A stretch of DNA of 64,000 nt from Adenophora triphylla var. japonica (taxonomy: Eukaryota; Streptophyta; Magnoliopsida; Asterales; Campanulaceae). Shown here piece after piece: positions 1-10,860 of the stretch (position 1 is the first letter of the stretch; the number at the start of each line of letters is the position of its first letter). Position numbers and translations under genes: made by a program. The stretch covers positions 124,001 to 188,000 of the forward strand of contig JAFEMH010001464.1 of assembly GCA_022495995.1 (NCBI GenBank), given 5' to 3'. The notes below the pieces were generated by a model that was given only the letters and a program-made list of their open reading frames with translations, was not told the origin of the DNA and searched no databases.

Positions 1-384
1 ATCGGTTTTGAATCGGGTTCGGATCACGTTGTCGACCCGCCCGAACCCCGACATGATCCGACCCGAACTCTAAATAAAATGTTAATCTAAAATATAAATA
101 AAATATATTTAATATTTTCCTAAATTGTATTTTTTTATTTGTGTTTGTAAGTGAGATATAATGATTTTGGACTATTCTCTATATAACATTCAACATTATG
201 CTTAAAAATAAATTTTACTCGAATAAATTTGGGCTTAGACTTTAAATATAATTCGGGTCGGATCATATCAGTTTCGGGTTCTTGAGCTTTGGGCTCGGAT
301 CGAATTCGGATCAGTGAATTTGAGATTCAGACCGGATTCGGATCAAGACCGATCTGATTCGAATCCGACCCGTTGACATCCCTA
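1..384. mobile_element. hAT-type element end, cut by window edge
   Basis: The right end reads GTTGACATCCCTA, the complement of the common plant hAT terminus TAGGGATGTCAAC. It is preceded by dense GGATCGAATTC/GGGTCGGATC-like subterminal sequence, and similar motifs lie at 1-70. No transposase is visible. The left end lies outside the window or is lost, so the 8-bp target duplication cannot be tested. Confidence 0.45.
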
Positions 385-740
385 ATTAAACGTTTTTGAT
401 CATCAATATTAAAGTGTTATAGATATAAATCAAAAAGTACATTTAAACAAAAAACACTGGTATTTACCTCGTGATAAAGAGTTTAAAAACCCAGAGGTCA
501 TTTAGGCTCTCAAACGGGACTTTGAAGTTTTTATAAGTATAGTGTTAAAAGATGGTTAATGATAGTGTTTAAGATGATCAATTTGTGTGTTATAGAGTGT
601 CCGTTCGTGTGTTGAACAGTGACAAGGGTGTTGAAATTTTTTGATTATTTAAAAAAATGTTATCACATATTTTTAGAAAAAAATTCAACTATTTATAAAA
701 ATGCATCACGTATTTAAAAATACATTTATGTTAATCAAAA
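385..740. other. AT-rich spacer
   Basis: No reading frame, RNA gene or repeat that I recognise. Confidence 0.5.
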
Positions 741-825
741 GAGTTTTTCAGATATCTACTCTTTATTTTGACGTGGATACACAAGATTAAGACCATCTAT
801 AATGGTTTCAATACCCAAACAACAT

Positions 826-1089
826 GTCCCCCGGGGCATAGCCGAGTGGTAAAAGGAGGGGGACATAAGATTCTGGAAGCATGCAGCGTAGGTTCGATTC
901 CTAGTGGAAGCAATTTGCTTTCTTCTGGGGTTGTACCTTGTATATGATATTGGTTGACATGATTTCAAACACTGTGTCATTCGGGCATATTCCGCGATTT
1001 ACCTCCGCCAGTCACTGAGGAGCCGGGGGCTGGTGGTCCAGGACTTAGTCTGGCGAAGCTGGGAACCTGGGTATCAAAAAAAAAAAAAA
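826..1089 (+). mobile_element. tRNA-derived SINE
   Basis: An RNA polymerase III A box TAGCCGAGTGG (839-849) and a perfect B box GGTTCGATTCC (891-901) are correctly ordered and about 40 bp apart. A tRNA-unrelated body follows and ends in a 14-A tail (1076-1089). AACAT at 821-825 and 1088-1092 may be a short target duplication. The tRNA-like head does not fold as a full tRNA, so this is a SINE and not a tRNA gene. It lies inside the Harbinger element and is younger than it. Confidence 0.8.
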
Positions 1090-1546
1090 CATTCAACACC
1101 CACTTTAATACTCCACATCAGCTTCTCTCTTTTCCACCTAATAATTCAACGCCCCATTAAATTTTTAACCCTATAATGGTTTGTTTAATAAAATTCAACA
1201 CCCTTCCAACTCATCATCCTATACCTCACCACTTTTATTTTATTTTATATTCTTTATTTTTATGATTAGTAAAATAATAATAATAATAATTATCATTTAT
1301 AATTAAAAAAATACTTCATACTTAATTAATTTTTTAATTGCAATCAAATAAATACGAAAAATGACGATAATTTTTATTAAAAAAATACTTCTTACTTAAT
1401 TAAAAGTAATACATCATTGGGAAATACAGGAAATTATTTTTCAAATAGTTCGACACCCAACATTTCAAAAAGTTGTCCGCTTTGATCATCAAGATGCTCA
1501 TTCTCACTTTACTTCAGCACATTTTCATCTTTTTACATTTGTTTGC

Positions 1547-2568
1547 CTACTCTTGTTGTTGTGTGGCTATCTTGTCCAATTGTTTCAACTCTTTCTCTTT
1601 GAATTGTTTAAATTTTGTCCACTCTTCGTTTACCACTTCCAAGCCTACTCCCTTATGTTTTTTTCTACTCTTTTTCTTAGCTGCCTCCCTTCCCATAGGA
1701 CGAGGAATGAATCTAATCGAGTTTGGATCACTTGACAGAATTTCACGTGCTCTCTTTCCACTGCTATCAGATCCCGTATTTCCTCCTACCTGACTTGCGT
1801 AGCGTGGTTGATCTTGAAGAGCATGCCACTCTTGAATCAAAGTAAAATTACCATTGGTACTACTTTTATACAGTTCATGAGCTTTTATCAGTACATCATT
1901 CTCCGACCACCCGTTTTGTTGCATACGCTTAACGCTTTCATAAGCACCTATCCATTTGCCCAATATTTTGTTGATATAATTATAATGATTTATGCAGGCA
2001 ATTAAATCACGGGGAGGGTCAAATGAGCAATGCTCGTTACAATAATTCGCAATTTTACCCCAATAAGCATCCCTTTTCTGATTTCTCCCGACAATACTGT
2101 CGGTTTCATATTTAATCCACCCACTAAGTAGCACTAAATTTTCTTTAGTGGTCAATTTGGAGTGTTTTTTGCGAGTAGTGGTTGTACCCTCTTCGGTTGA
2201 AATGGATGAACCCTCTACATTTGGAGTGCCTTCGTTACCACTGCTCATGCTATCAAGAGCCATTTGTGTTGAAAATTTTGGAAATTCTGATGCTCCAGAA
2301 TAAGAAATATTTTCATTTCCCATTGGCATATAAGGATTACGATTATAAGGGGGTGGTTGAATTTGCATTTCATAATATGGATGAAAATTTGGTGAAAATT
2401 TGGCACAGATGAAGGCATGAAATTTGGTGAAAAACAAAGATTTGGTATATTTTGAGGACGTGGTTGGTTGGAAGATTGATTTTCAAATTGAAAATTATTA
2501 GGCTTGTTGTAGTTAAAAGGAAAATTACCTGAATTTTGAGTGTTGAAATGGTTATTATTGGGATCCAT
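1547..2568 (-). pseudogene. PIF/Harbinger ORF1 (Myb/SANT-like DNA-binding protein)
   Basis: The main frame (2437 to 1547) carries a Myb-like trihelix region with the pattern KLTTKENLVLLSGWI, followed by DAYWGKIANYCNEHC. Its basic and coiled C terminus contains AAKKKSRKKHK and an E/K-rich stretch ending in TQQQE. Plant databases often label this family glutathione S-transferase T3-like or NAM-associated; in PIF elements it is the DNA-binding partner of the transposase. The likely original start MDPNNNHFNTQ lies in another frame at 2568, so there is a frameshift near 2400. No transposase gene accompanies it. It is probably non-functional. Confidence 0.65.
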
Positions 2569-3337
2569 TTCACTAAAAAGAAGTTTTTTTTTGTGTGAAA
2601 AATGAAAGATAATTGAGAAATTTATATTGAAAAAAAGAGTATTTTTTTATGTATCCAAATAAAATGAAAGAGGACTTTATTTATAGTTAAAATAAATAAA
2701 TTTATGAGTGAACTTCAAATAAAATTAAATACAGTTAATAAAAGCTGAGTGGTCGAAATTGACGAACTTCAAATAAAATTAAATACAGTTAATAAAAGTT
2801 GAGTGGTCGAAATTGACGGATTTCAAATAAAATTAAATACATTAAATAAAAGTAATACATCATTGCAGAAAAACGACATAAAGCTAGAAATTACCTGAAT
2901 TTTGAGTGTTGAAATGGTTATTATTGGGATCCATTTCACTAAAAAGAGGGATTTTTTTTTTTGTGGAAAATGAATGACAATTGAGAAATTTATTTTGAAA
3001 AAAAAGTATTTTTTTTTCTGTGTCCAAATCAAATGAAAGAGGACTCCATTTATAAAGAAAAAAATTATGAATTTTGGTGTAATTTTTTTTTTTTTGATAT
3101 AAGATAATTTCCTTTGAAAAATTTGGATGAATTTAACAAAAAAAAAAAAAAAAACAGTGACCAATCATACCGTGTCAAGTGGCAAAACGGCCCACTCCCG
3201 TCGCGCCAGAATCGGTCCCACCTCTTTTTTCAACACCTATTGAATTTATTCAACAATACTTTTTTTTTACAAGTATTGAAAATCAACTTCAATACCCTTG
3301 CAATGATTTCAACTATTGAAATTTATTTTTCAATAGG

Positions 3338-3840
3338 CCATTGTAAATTGTCTACAGTAAGTTGTTGTAGCTAAGTGTTATATTTGTGTTTTAATTCTTT
3401 TAAAACTGTTTATTCCGCTGCGTTTATCGCTGGTGCTAGTGCTGGTGCTATCACATCAGGACTCACATCAGGCGTCTGTGCGTTCTTGTGTCGTTCCCAG
3501 CCACTCAATTTCTTACATTAATCACAATAGAGTTTTTCAGATATCTACTCTTTATTTTGTCGTGGATACACAAGATTAACATAGCAAAAGGAATGTTGAC
3601 CATTGTAAATTGTCTACAGTAAGTTGCTGTAGATAAATGCTATAATTCTTTTTAAAACTATCTATTTTGCTGTATTTATCGCTGGTGCTATCACATCAGG
3701 GCTCACATAAGGCGTCTCTGCATTATTATATCATTCCTAGCCGCTCAATTTCTTACATTAATCACAATAGAGTTTTTCAGATATCTACTCTTTATTTTGA
3801 CGTGGATACACAAGATTAACATAACAAAAGGAATGTTGAC
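3338..3840. repeat. 240-bp tandem duplication, partly interrupted by the Harbinger element
   Basis: GAGTTTTTCAGATATCTACT starts at 3530 and again 240 bp later at 3770. The surrounding sequence (CTCAATTTCTTACATTAATC upstream, CACAAGATTAACATA downstream) repeats with few changes. A third copy of the same core lies at 741-790, immediately left of the Harbinger element, and its continuation resumes right of the element at 3338. The element therefore appears to split the first of about three copies. The third copy ends at about 3840, where sequence identity stops. Confidence 0.75.
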
Positions 3841-4017
3841 CTAAAGCTAAAGCTGCTGCACAACTTAAGTCCGAGAATGGAAATGTCAACCAATCAATCT
3901 TTAGCTTCGTGGTTAAACCGCGTAACCTTGTTCTTCTATTCTCCTAAAATCCCATTCTTCTTCACCAAGTTTCTTACATGATCTATTTGATTTGATGTTG
4001 ACACTAAAAGTCTATAA

Positions 4018-4215
4018 GACTCCGTTTGTTTGGGGAAAATATTTTTCGAAAAACATTTTCCTCATTTTTCGGTGTTTGTTTCGCACCGAAAAATTGAGAA
4101 AATGTTTTACGCTAAACATGTTTATCTCATTTTTCGGAAAATATTTTCATTTTTCGAAAAACATTTTGCAGGAAATCATTTTCCGGAAAATGTTTTACGC
4201 TAAACAAACGGAGCC
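4018..4215. mobile_element. Tourist-like MITE
   Basis: The terminal inverted repeats are GACTCCGTTTGTTT and AAACAAACGGAGCC. They are flanked by a 3-bp TAA duplication (4015-4017 and 4216-4218). The inside is rich in GGAAAATGTTTT/AAAACATTTTCC inverted motifs. Size and flank fit a PIF/Harbinger-derived MITE. It is non-coding. Confidence 0.75.
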
Positions 4216-4714
4216 TAAATAAAAATCACAAAAAAACCCTTTTGAAAATTAATTAATAGAACAACCATCACTCGTTACCTACTAGAATCGATGCGGGTTA
4301 AAACGTCGTTATTAACTTCAAATCCGCCTATCTCAGATATCACAATAAAATTTCTATTAAATTTGCATTAAAATATCACGATTAATTTCAAATTTGTCTA
4401 GACTCTGCCTACAAATTTTATTTTTAACATTTTCAATTGAAAGTTGCATTAAATTTATTATTATTTACATTTAAGTTATTTATTTGCATGTTTTTGTGAC
4501 ATTTTTAGCTCTATCTCACTATAACGTTAAAAATCATGTCTTATTCTCGGCCCCGCCTAGTTTTTGTATATAGACATTCTAGGCGATAGGCCCGACTTTA
4601 ACGTATAATTGTCGTCTAACAATTTTTAGAACCTTGCCTAGAAAAAGAAATAACAAGAATTTAAGATTTGGGTCAATGCAATCCGATTACATAATCATCA
4701 CAATAATTATCATA
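4216..4714. other. AT-rich spacer
   Basis: No convincing coding sequence or repeat is visible between the Tourist and Stowaway elements. Confidence 0.5.
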
Positions 4715-4989
4715 CTCTCTCAGTTTCGGATCTATGTGCACACTTTGACTTTTGTACGTAAATTAAGGAGGAAGTATTATATTGAAAGTGTTGTGAGTGT
4801 GAAAGTAAAATAGGAAATAAAATGAGTGGAGGAAATAGTAAATTATAATGGTGTTGTGAGTATTAAAATAATGCAGGAAAGAGAATGAGTGAAGGGAATA
4901 GAAAGATTTTTTTCTATTTTAAAAAATGTGCACATAAATTTGGAACACACAAAATGGTAAAATGTGCACCTAACTATGAGCGGAGGGAG
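4715..4989. mobile_element. Stowaway-like MITE
   Basis: The element begins CTCTCTCAGTTTCGGATC and ends ATGAGCGGAGGGAG. TA dinucleotides flank it at 4713-4714 and 4990-4991, as in Tc1/mariner-derived Stowaway elements. It is 275 bp, AT-rich and non-coding. Confidence 0.75.
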
Positions 4990-5355
4990 TATTATTTAGT
5001 TAGTAGTCTAAAATTAATCAATGGGTGACTTTTTTTTGTTGGAAAGGGGCGGGAGGTCAAAATATAAAAATATCCTTTTTAATTTAATTGAATAATAAAA
5101 GCCAAAATTATAAATTAATAAATGAGGATGCCGTACCATCCACTATTATCCTCTACTACTACATTTACAATCCTTCTTCCTCCCGGTTTCTGCAAATCAA
5201 AACTAATCCCAGTACGATTACAATTCTAACCCAGTTTTAATCCTATTTTAACCAATATAATAATCACTACTATGTTAGAATTGGAATCAGAAACACCCCA
5301 CCACCGATTTTGTTGATCGCCGGTGGAGCCGTCCGGAATTTCGGATATTGAGATT

Positions 5356-5652
5356 ATGGCGGTTGTGAAGTACGAGAGCTTGAAAGACTTACTCCCATCG
5401 TCGCCGCCGAAGAAGACAAAAAGTTGGCGGGATATTCCGATTAAGGATCCGTTGGTGCAGAAAGCGGCGTGGTTGTACCTTAAGCCAATGCCGACGCCGT
5501 ATCTCATGGTTATTCCGCCGTCGTCTCCGAAGAGTAGTAGCCGTCGGAGTGGCGGGTGCTGTGAGTTTATTCGTTATTTGTTAAACGACGTCGTGGATGG
5601 ATGGTTTCGCGGGGATTATAATAGGATTAGGAATTATGGTGAATTTGACTGA
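5356..5652 (+). CDS. Small conserved-looking plant protein, 98 aa, function unknown
   Basis: This is a single-exon frame from ATG 5356 to TGA 5650-5652. The in-frame sequence upstream (from 5323) has no ATG, so the start MAVVKYESLKDLLP is chosen. The protein has a Ser/Pro/Lys-rich N-terminal stretch (LLPSSPPKKTKSW). A distinctive core, SWRDIPIKDPLVQKAAWLYL, covers about residues 20-40, followed by a second S/P-rich stretch and a C-terminal part with CCEFIRYLL. No signal peptide or membrane segment is visible. The local base composition is GC-richer than the flanks and codon use is regular, unlike nearby transposon debris. Two Stowaway MITEs flank it closely (one starts 36 bp after the stop). 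I do not recognise the family and infer no function. It is probably a real gene. Confidence 0.6.
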   Translation: MAVVKYESLKDLLPSSPPKKTKSWRDIPIKDPLVQKAAWLYLKPMPTPYLMVIPPSSPKSSSRRSGGCCEFIRYLLNDVVDGWFRGDYNRIRNYGEFD

Positions 5653-5687
5653 GTCCGAGCTGATTAGTTGTTGGACTTTTGTATATA

Positions 5688-6002
5688 CTCCCTCCCGTCT
5701 CGCTCGAAAGGGCACAAATTTTCTTTTTGGGCGTCCCATTTAATTTAAAAGAGCACAACCTCAAAAAGAAAAGTTTTTATTATTTTTATACTCTTCCTAC
5801 CCCACTCATTCTCTCTCCTACTATACTTTTACACTCACAACATTCTCTCTCCTAACTATTCCTCCCACTCATTCTCTCTCCTATTTAATTTTTCATACTC
5901 ACAACATTTAACCTTTTTCTCTTTCTTACATCACTTTCCATATTCATTTCTTAATTTCCGTGCTAGGAGGCAAAATTGCCCTTTCGGGCGGGACGGAGGG
6001 AG
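5688..6002. mobile_element. Stowaway-like MITE
   Basis: The inverted ends CTCCCTCCCGTCTCGCTCG and CGGGCGGGACGGAGGGAG are flanked by TA at 5686-5687 and 6003-6004. The near-terminal motif GAAAGGGCA/TGCCCTTTC is also inverted. It is 315 bp and non-coding. A related copy lies at 56672-56958. Confidence 0.85.
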
Positions 6003-6521
6003 TATAAAAAGATTTTTGTTATCAGTTTAGATTTTTTTTTTTTTGAAAATGCTGCTAGTCTGCACAACTCTGGTCCCATAATAATATGCAAAATGAGACT
6101 CACTTGTAATATTAACGACAATTACCTAATTACTTCACTTGGATATTCCAAAACAAGATTTTTTTTTGGGTAATTGTTGGTTATTTAATTGTGTTGGTGT
6201 GTGAAGTAGCATAAAAGATAGAAAGATAGAGAAACATTAAATAAGGTCAATCTTGACACTTTCATGTAAAATCAAGATAATAAAAATTTCAAAAAATGAC
6301 AATTATTTTGGAACACAGGAAGTATCATTAATTCTTGCTCTTACTTATTCATTACTTGATCTACCAATTTCCTTAAATCTTTCTTTTTAACCAAAATCTT
6401 TACCCGCATTACTACACTTTTATCGTGTGAAATGAAATAACCATTCTGCCACTATTACAACTACTTAACTATCTTCAATTATTCATTTTCTTTCTCACAT
6501 TATCTTTATCATTAATACTAG
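6003..6521. other. AT-rich spacer
   Basis: No gene is visible. It ends with the 9-bp duplication of the following Mutator-like element. Confidence 0.5.
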
Positions 6522-7410
6522 CACAAAATCTGGGGAGAAACGCGTTTCTCCGTAATTTACGGAGAAACGGGTTCGTCTCCCCTGCCTCCCCCGAATTTTC
6601 AAACCCAAATCCCGAATTTTCAAACCCAAATCAAGAACTCCAATGGACTCACCTACTACGTCGGCCTCGCCTCCAAGCTCGCTCAAGACGGGAAGTTCCA
6701 AGATTTCATAGATCGGTGAATGTGTTGGTGATGGGCGATTGACGTTGCTTTGGGGTTGAGAAATGTGGACGCGAGCGTGGATTGAAGGGAGATTGGGTCA
6801 CCGGCGATTAGGTTTTGAACGGGAAGAGGTCAGCGGTGTATGGGCTTTGTGAGAGAGGACGAGGGAGACGGCGGCAATGGTGAGGGTCTTTGCGGTTAGT
6901 GAGAGAGTGGAACGTTTAGTGAGTGAGAGAGAAGTCTTTCCGTGTTGTTTCCGTGTCTTTTGTTGTTTCGCTATCAAATATAATGTTTACGCTATCAAAT
7001 ATAATGCTTCTGGATATAAATTAAAAAGGTTTTGGATTACGAATATCAATTAAAATGCTTCCGGATATCAATTATAAAGCTTTCGGATATCAATTATAAA
7101 GCTTACGGATATCCGTAACTCTTTGAAAGGATATCCGTAACCATATGTAAGTGATATCCGTAAGTTTAAAATTGGCTTCGGATATAAGTTTTAAGGCTTC
7201 GAATATCCATATTCAATGTTCTGGATATCCAGAACCTTGTGAAAGTGATATCCAGATCAGAAATTTGGTCTTGGCCTTGGATTTGGTCTCAAATATTTTT
7301 TCTGGATATCCATCCCAAAGATTCTGGATATCAATCCTAAAGCTTCTGGATATCCAGAAACCCGTTTCTCCATAACTTATGGAGAAACGCGTTTCTCAGC
7401 AGACGCACTC
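6522..7410. mobile_element. Mutator-like element carrying a coding-like fragment (candidate Pack-MULE)
   Basis: A perfect 9-bp duplication TAATACTAG (6513-6521 and 7411-7419) bounds the element. The ends share a long inverted repeat: GAGAAACGCGTTTCTCC near 6535 and its counterpart near 7395, extending over about 45 bp through GGAGAAACGGGTT. No transposase is present. The left third (6630-6717) contains an uninterrupted stretch translating to GLTYYVGLASKLAQDGKF then DFIDR and a stop. This resembles an exon of a host protein, though I cannot name it with confidence. The right half has multiple GGATATC-type short repeats (7010-7350). This is a non-autonomous element. Confidence 0.8.
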
Positions 7411-7490
7411 TAATACTAGTGGGTTGCTCGTGTTTCGCACAGGAAATTAATTTGTCAATTTTTTTTGTATTTTACTTATTATATGTTTTT

Positions 7491-7979
7491 GGGAATTTGC
7501 CCCATAAGTTCCTTTTGGAACAAATTACTTCCCACTAAGTTTCTCATTGTATTAAAATGCCCCATAAGTTCTCATGTTGTATTATGTATAATACAACATT
7601 TAGTTATGCAGTAGTTTAAAATCATAATACTGCATCCGCACCACCACCTCCGCCACAGCCCAGCTCCGCCGCCGCCGTCTGCTATCGCCGCATGTCGGAT
7701 TCCAGTCAATTTTCGCCGGAATCCAGTCAATTTTCACCGAAATCCGGTAATTTTGGCCGAAATCCGGCCGCCGATCGCCGAAATCCGATCGCCGAAGGTC
7801 GGAATCTGGTCGCCGGTCCATGGGCTTCGGACTCCGGTCACCCGCGGCCGCCGGAATGCAGTATTATGGCCTTAATTGATGTTGTATTTTCGAAATATAA
7901 TACAACATTCATAATACAACATTAAAAGGAACTTATTGATCATATATTTTAAAAAAAGGAACTTATGGGGCAATGACCC
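7491..7979. mobile_element. Mutator-like non-autonomous element with GC-rich insert
   Basis: A perfect 9-bp duplication TATGTTTTT (7482-7490 and 7980-7988) flanks inverted ends sharing TTGCCCCATAAGTTCC. The middle (about 7630-7860) is GC-rich and Pro/Ser/Arg-coding in several frames, with direct repeats of CCAGTCAATTTTC. The flanks are AT-rich. The GC-rich core may be acquired host DNA, but I see no recognisable protein. Confidence 0.8.
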
Positions 7980-7988
7980 TATGTTTTT

Positions 7989-8571
7989 ATTTGATAAAGT
8001 AGTATAACATTTTTTTGGGTGATTTAAATCTATTTTTTATCAATCAAAATTTTTACATTTATAAATTCGGTTTTTTTTTTATTTTAACTTTTGTTATATA
8101 TAGTTTGTACTTATTATTATGACAAATGAAATTTGAATAATAACATAGAATTATTATTGCTATTAGTTAACTTTTGATTTTATTGATGATTGAATTAATA
8201 ATATTAAATATCTTTGATAATTAATGATTTCATACTACATAAATAAACATATTATGATTAGTAAATATAATTAGCGGAAACCACAATTTACATCTGATGT
8301 CAGGTCCATCTCAATAATTATAGGGGCCCTGTGCTAAATTGAATATAGGGCCCTTAATATATATAAATATAAAAATACAATACATAGTAAAAGAAAAAAA
8401 TATGTTGAACACATTTGTGGGGATTCGATTCTGATACCTCAAGTATGTATATAATGAAAGTTATCCAATAAAGCTAGCAACAATACTTATCATTGTTTCA
8501 CATCAAAATTTATATACTCCAGTACTAGCATTTTTGGGCTAGGTTAAGGAATGGAGGAAAATATGAGGTCC
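7989..8571. other. AT-rich region with possible hAT remnant
   Basis: GGGGCCCTGTGC at 8321 and GGGCCCTGTGC at 17693, on the other side of the gypsy insertion, look like parts of one older element split by it. No coding sequence is seen. Confidence 0.3.
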
Positions 8572-8576
8572 CATAA

Positions 8577-10849
8577 TGTGAGGACCCCGACCCGGAACCT
8601 ACACGTGTCCCGAGTTGGAGCGTCCTCAGACTAACCCAAATTTCCCTAAACTTTTAAAACTTTTAATTAAACTTCCAAATAAAACATCATTAACAATTCC
8701 ATTTCAAAACAACTCCACTACTCTCCACATCGGAGGAAGAGTGGACCGACTTTGAAAATACTTAAACCGTTTAGTTACAAAAGATATTGGTTTTAACGCG
8801 GAAATGTAAAGTTCATAATTACAAACTCCCAAAAGGAATTATAACAAAAATACTTTCCACGCCAACCTAACGTACCCTAATACAATACCCAAAGCTCACT
8901 GCCAACTCCTTTCCGCCCTTACTTGGCCGGTCCTCCTGTCTCGGGATCTAAAACATTAAAGGGAGAGGGGTGAGAATAAATCTCAGCAAGCTATTATGAA
9001 TGCAGCAATATGCCAAATAAATGCAACATATAACAAGTCGCATGTAACACATTGGAAAAGTTATAAACACATTCCATTACCTTGGTTTACCTTTTCCGTA
9101 CGAACATGCAGAGTAGTCGTACAACATTGGGTATAATAATACTCCAATTATACTTGTGTGTTGCTTAAGCAATACTCACGTCTTATAAGACCCGTTTTCG
9201 GGAACCAAATAAGACAGTAGCAACTACGTAAGGCTTTTGGCTCAATACAGACGCTATAACCCCAACCCTGTGGCGCCAGGAGGGGACTGGCCACGAATAT
9301 AACATAATCCGATCACATTAGGTCACACTCCCATAATTGACCGTATTATGTTATACCCCAACGTCAGTGACTCACACATATCAAGCACATAATAGATACT
9401 TGAATAAAATCCACAAAAGGGATAACAATATATCAACATGGTAAAATATACTCATGTTCGGCCAATATCATAGTGCAACATTTAATTAACACTATGCATA
9501 ATACCACAATGTATATGAACTCAATGTAAGCTAGGAAGTAGCATCAATCCATCCTACATGGTCATTATACAATAATACATAGCCTCTTTAAGGGTCTAAG
9601 TTGAATCTACCAAGTAGGAATCATAATTGTCTAGTTACCAAACTAGGTTAGCTAACGTTTTCCAAACAACATTTAAGGTACTTCTACTATTCCATTTTGA
9701 TCACTTAGAATATCATTGTGAAGCCAAAGTATTCTACTTTAATCTAGGTTAAAGAGATTTCATTTTTGGTTCGAGTTTGATTAGGTTTGAAACGGCTCTA
9801 AAGTTGATATCTTGAAACCGGGACGGGCACGACTCGTGCCTTAGGGCACGACTCGTGCTCATTCCCCTTAAGTCACTCGTAACGATTGGACCTCCTAGGT
9901 ACGACTCGTGGTCACGATTTGGCCAAGGGCACGACTTCGTGCCCGGGGCACGACTCGTGCCTCGGCCCGAAAATGGTGGTAACAAATTTGAAATCAACAA
10001 CAATTTCCCAAAATCCAAAGTTCCAACCAAAAGTCTTCTAAGTTATGAACCTAAAGGCATTTCCAACTTTGGTAACTTCATTCTACTCATTTAACTCCAA
10101 GGAATCATGTCTCAACCTAGATCATTATAACTTCCATGAACCATAACATTTCCTCAATCTAAGAGAGTTTTCCTAAGCATCAAAGTAATTAGAACATTCA
10201 TAACAACATAAATATTCATGAACATTCAAAGAAGGAAAGGGGTCATAATAACTCACCTTAGGCAAAACAAGATGAAATGGAGCTTTTCTTGGCTTGATCA
10301 ACTCCTTGAGGTGTTCTACTCACAAAAGGACACTTAGATTTTCAAATGGACAAGAAATGATCTTGGTTGAAGTGTATGAAATGGAGGCTTTCACCAAGCC
10401 TTTCCCATGGAAAATGGAGAGAAAAGAAAGAGGAAGAAAAATGAGAAATGATGAAGGAGGGAGGAAGAGTGTAGGAGGAGTAAGAGGAGGTATGGGGAGG
10501 TAAGGCTTGCTTTGACTTTAGGGCTCTAGGTTGAGGGAGTAAGAGGAAGGGAAAATGGCCCCCCTACCCAAATCAAGGCTTTCACTCCAAATTATGCTTT
10601 CCTTTAATATTTCCAAAGCATTTAATTTAAAATCCTCCTACTCAATATTTATTCTACATATTAGGATCCTCCTTCCACATTTTACTCATGTTTATATTAT
10701 TACTTTTCTTTTTGAACATTAATTTATTTTCCTATCATTCATCCTATCATATGAAATTAATTATATAAAAATAGACACATAATAATAACAATAATAATAA
10801 AACACACAATGTGATATTAAAATTAGTGCCTAGGTTTAGGGTCGTTACA
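8577..10849 (-). repeat. 3' LTR of the gypsy element (minus-strand orientation)
   Basis: About 2.27 kb, aligned end to end with 15406-17681 apart from small indels. It contains a cluster of GGCACGACTCGTGCC-type palindromes at 9826-9966. A short open frame at 10294-10503 is repeated identically in the other LTR and is unlikely to be a gene. Confidence 0.95.
9826..9966. repeat. Palindrome cluster GCACGACTCGTGC in the LTR
   Basis: Four copies of GGCACGACTCGTGCC or close variants, plus a degenerate TACGACTCGTG, lie within 141 bp. The matching cluster in the other LTR is at 16652-16801. The same motif class occurs in an unrelated copia LTR (35789-35892). Confidence 0.9.
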
Positions 10850-10860
10850 CTCACTCCCCC

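Larger units (their letters stand above)
791..3352 (-). mobile_element. PIF/Harbinger-like element with ORF1, no transposase seen
   Basis: The ends GACCATCTATAATGG (791-805) and CCATTGTAAATTGTC (3338-3352) are inverted repeats matching at 12 of 15 positions. The left flank is TAA and the right flank TAC, so the expected 3-bp duplication is imperfect. The inside carries a Myb/SANT-like ORF1 (1547-2568, minus) and a SINE (826-1089). It also has an internal partial duplication: the start-codon region at 2520-2580 recurs at 2887-2950, and a 55-bp block recurs at 2706-2765 and 2766-2820. No DDE transposase is visible, so the copy is non-autonomous or deleted. Confidence 0.65.

Noticed and set aside
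839..910. tRNA gene
   Set aside because: The A and B boxes are good but the acceptor and anticodon stems do not pair, and the sequence continues into a SINE body with an A tail.
4017..4222. 76-codon frame
   Set aside because: It lies wholly in the Tourist-like MITE and has low-complexity Phe/Lys composition.
3992..8571. Additional host genes in the left region
   Set aside because: Apart from 5356-5652, every open frame lies in a MITE or Mutator element or has random composition.
10294..10503. 69-codon frame rich in Glu/Lys/Arg
   Set aside because: It lies in the gypsy LTR, is repeated identically at 17126-17335, and reads a purine-rich LTR segment on the non-coding strand.
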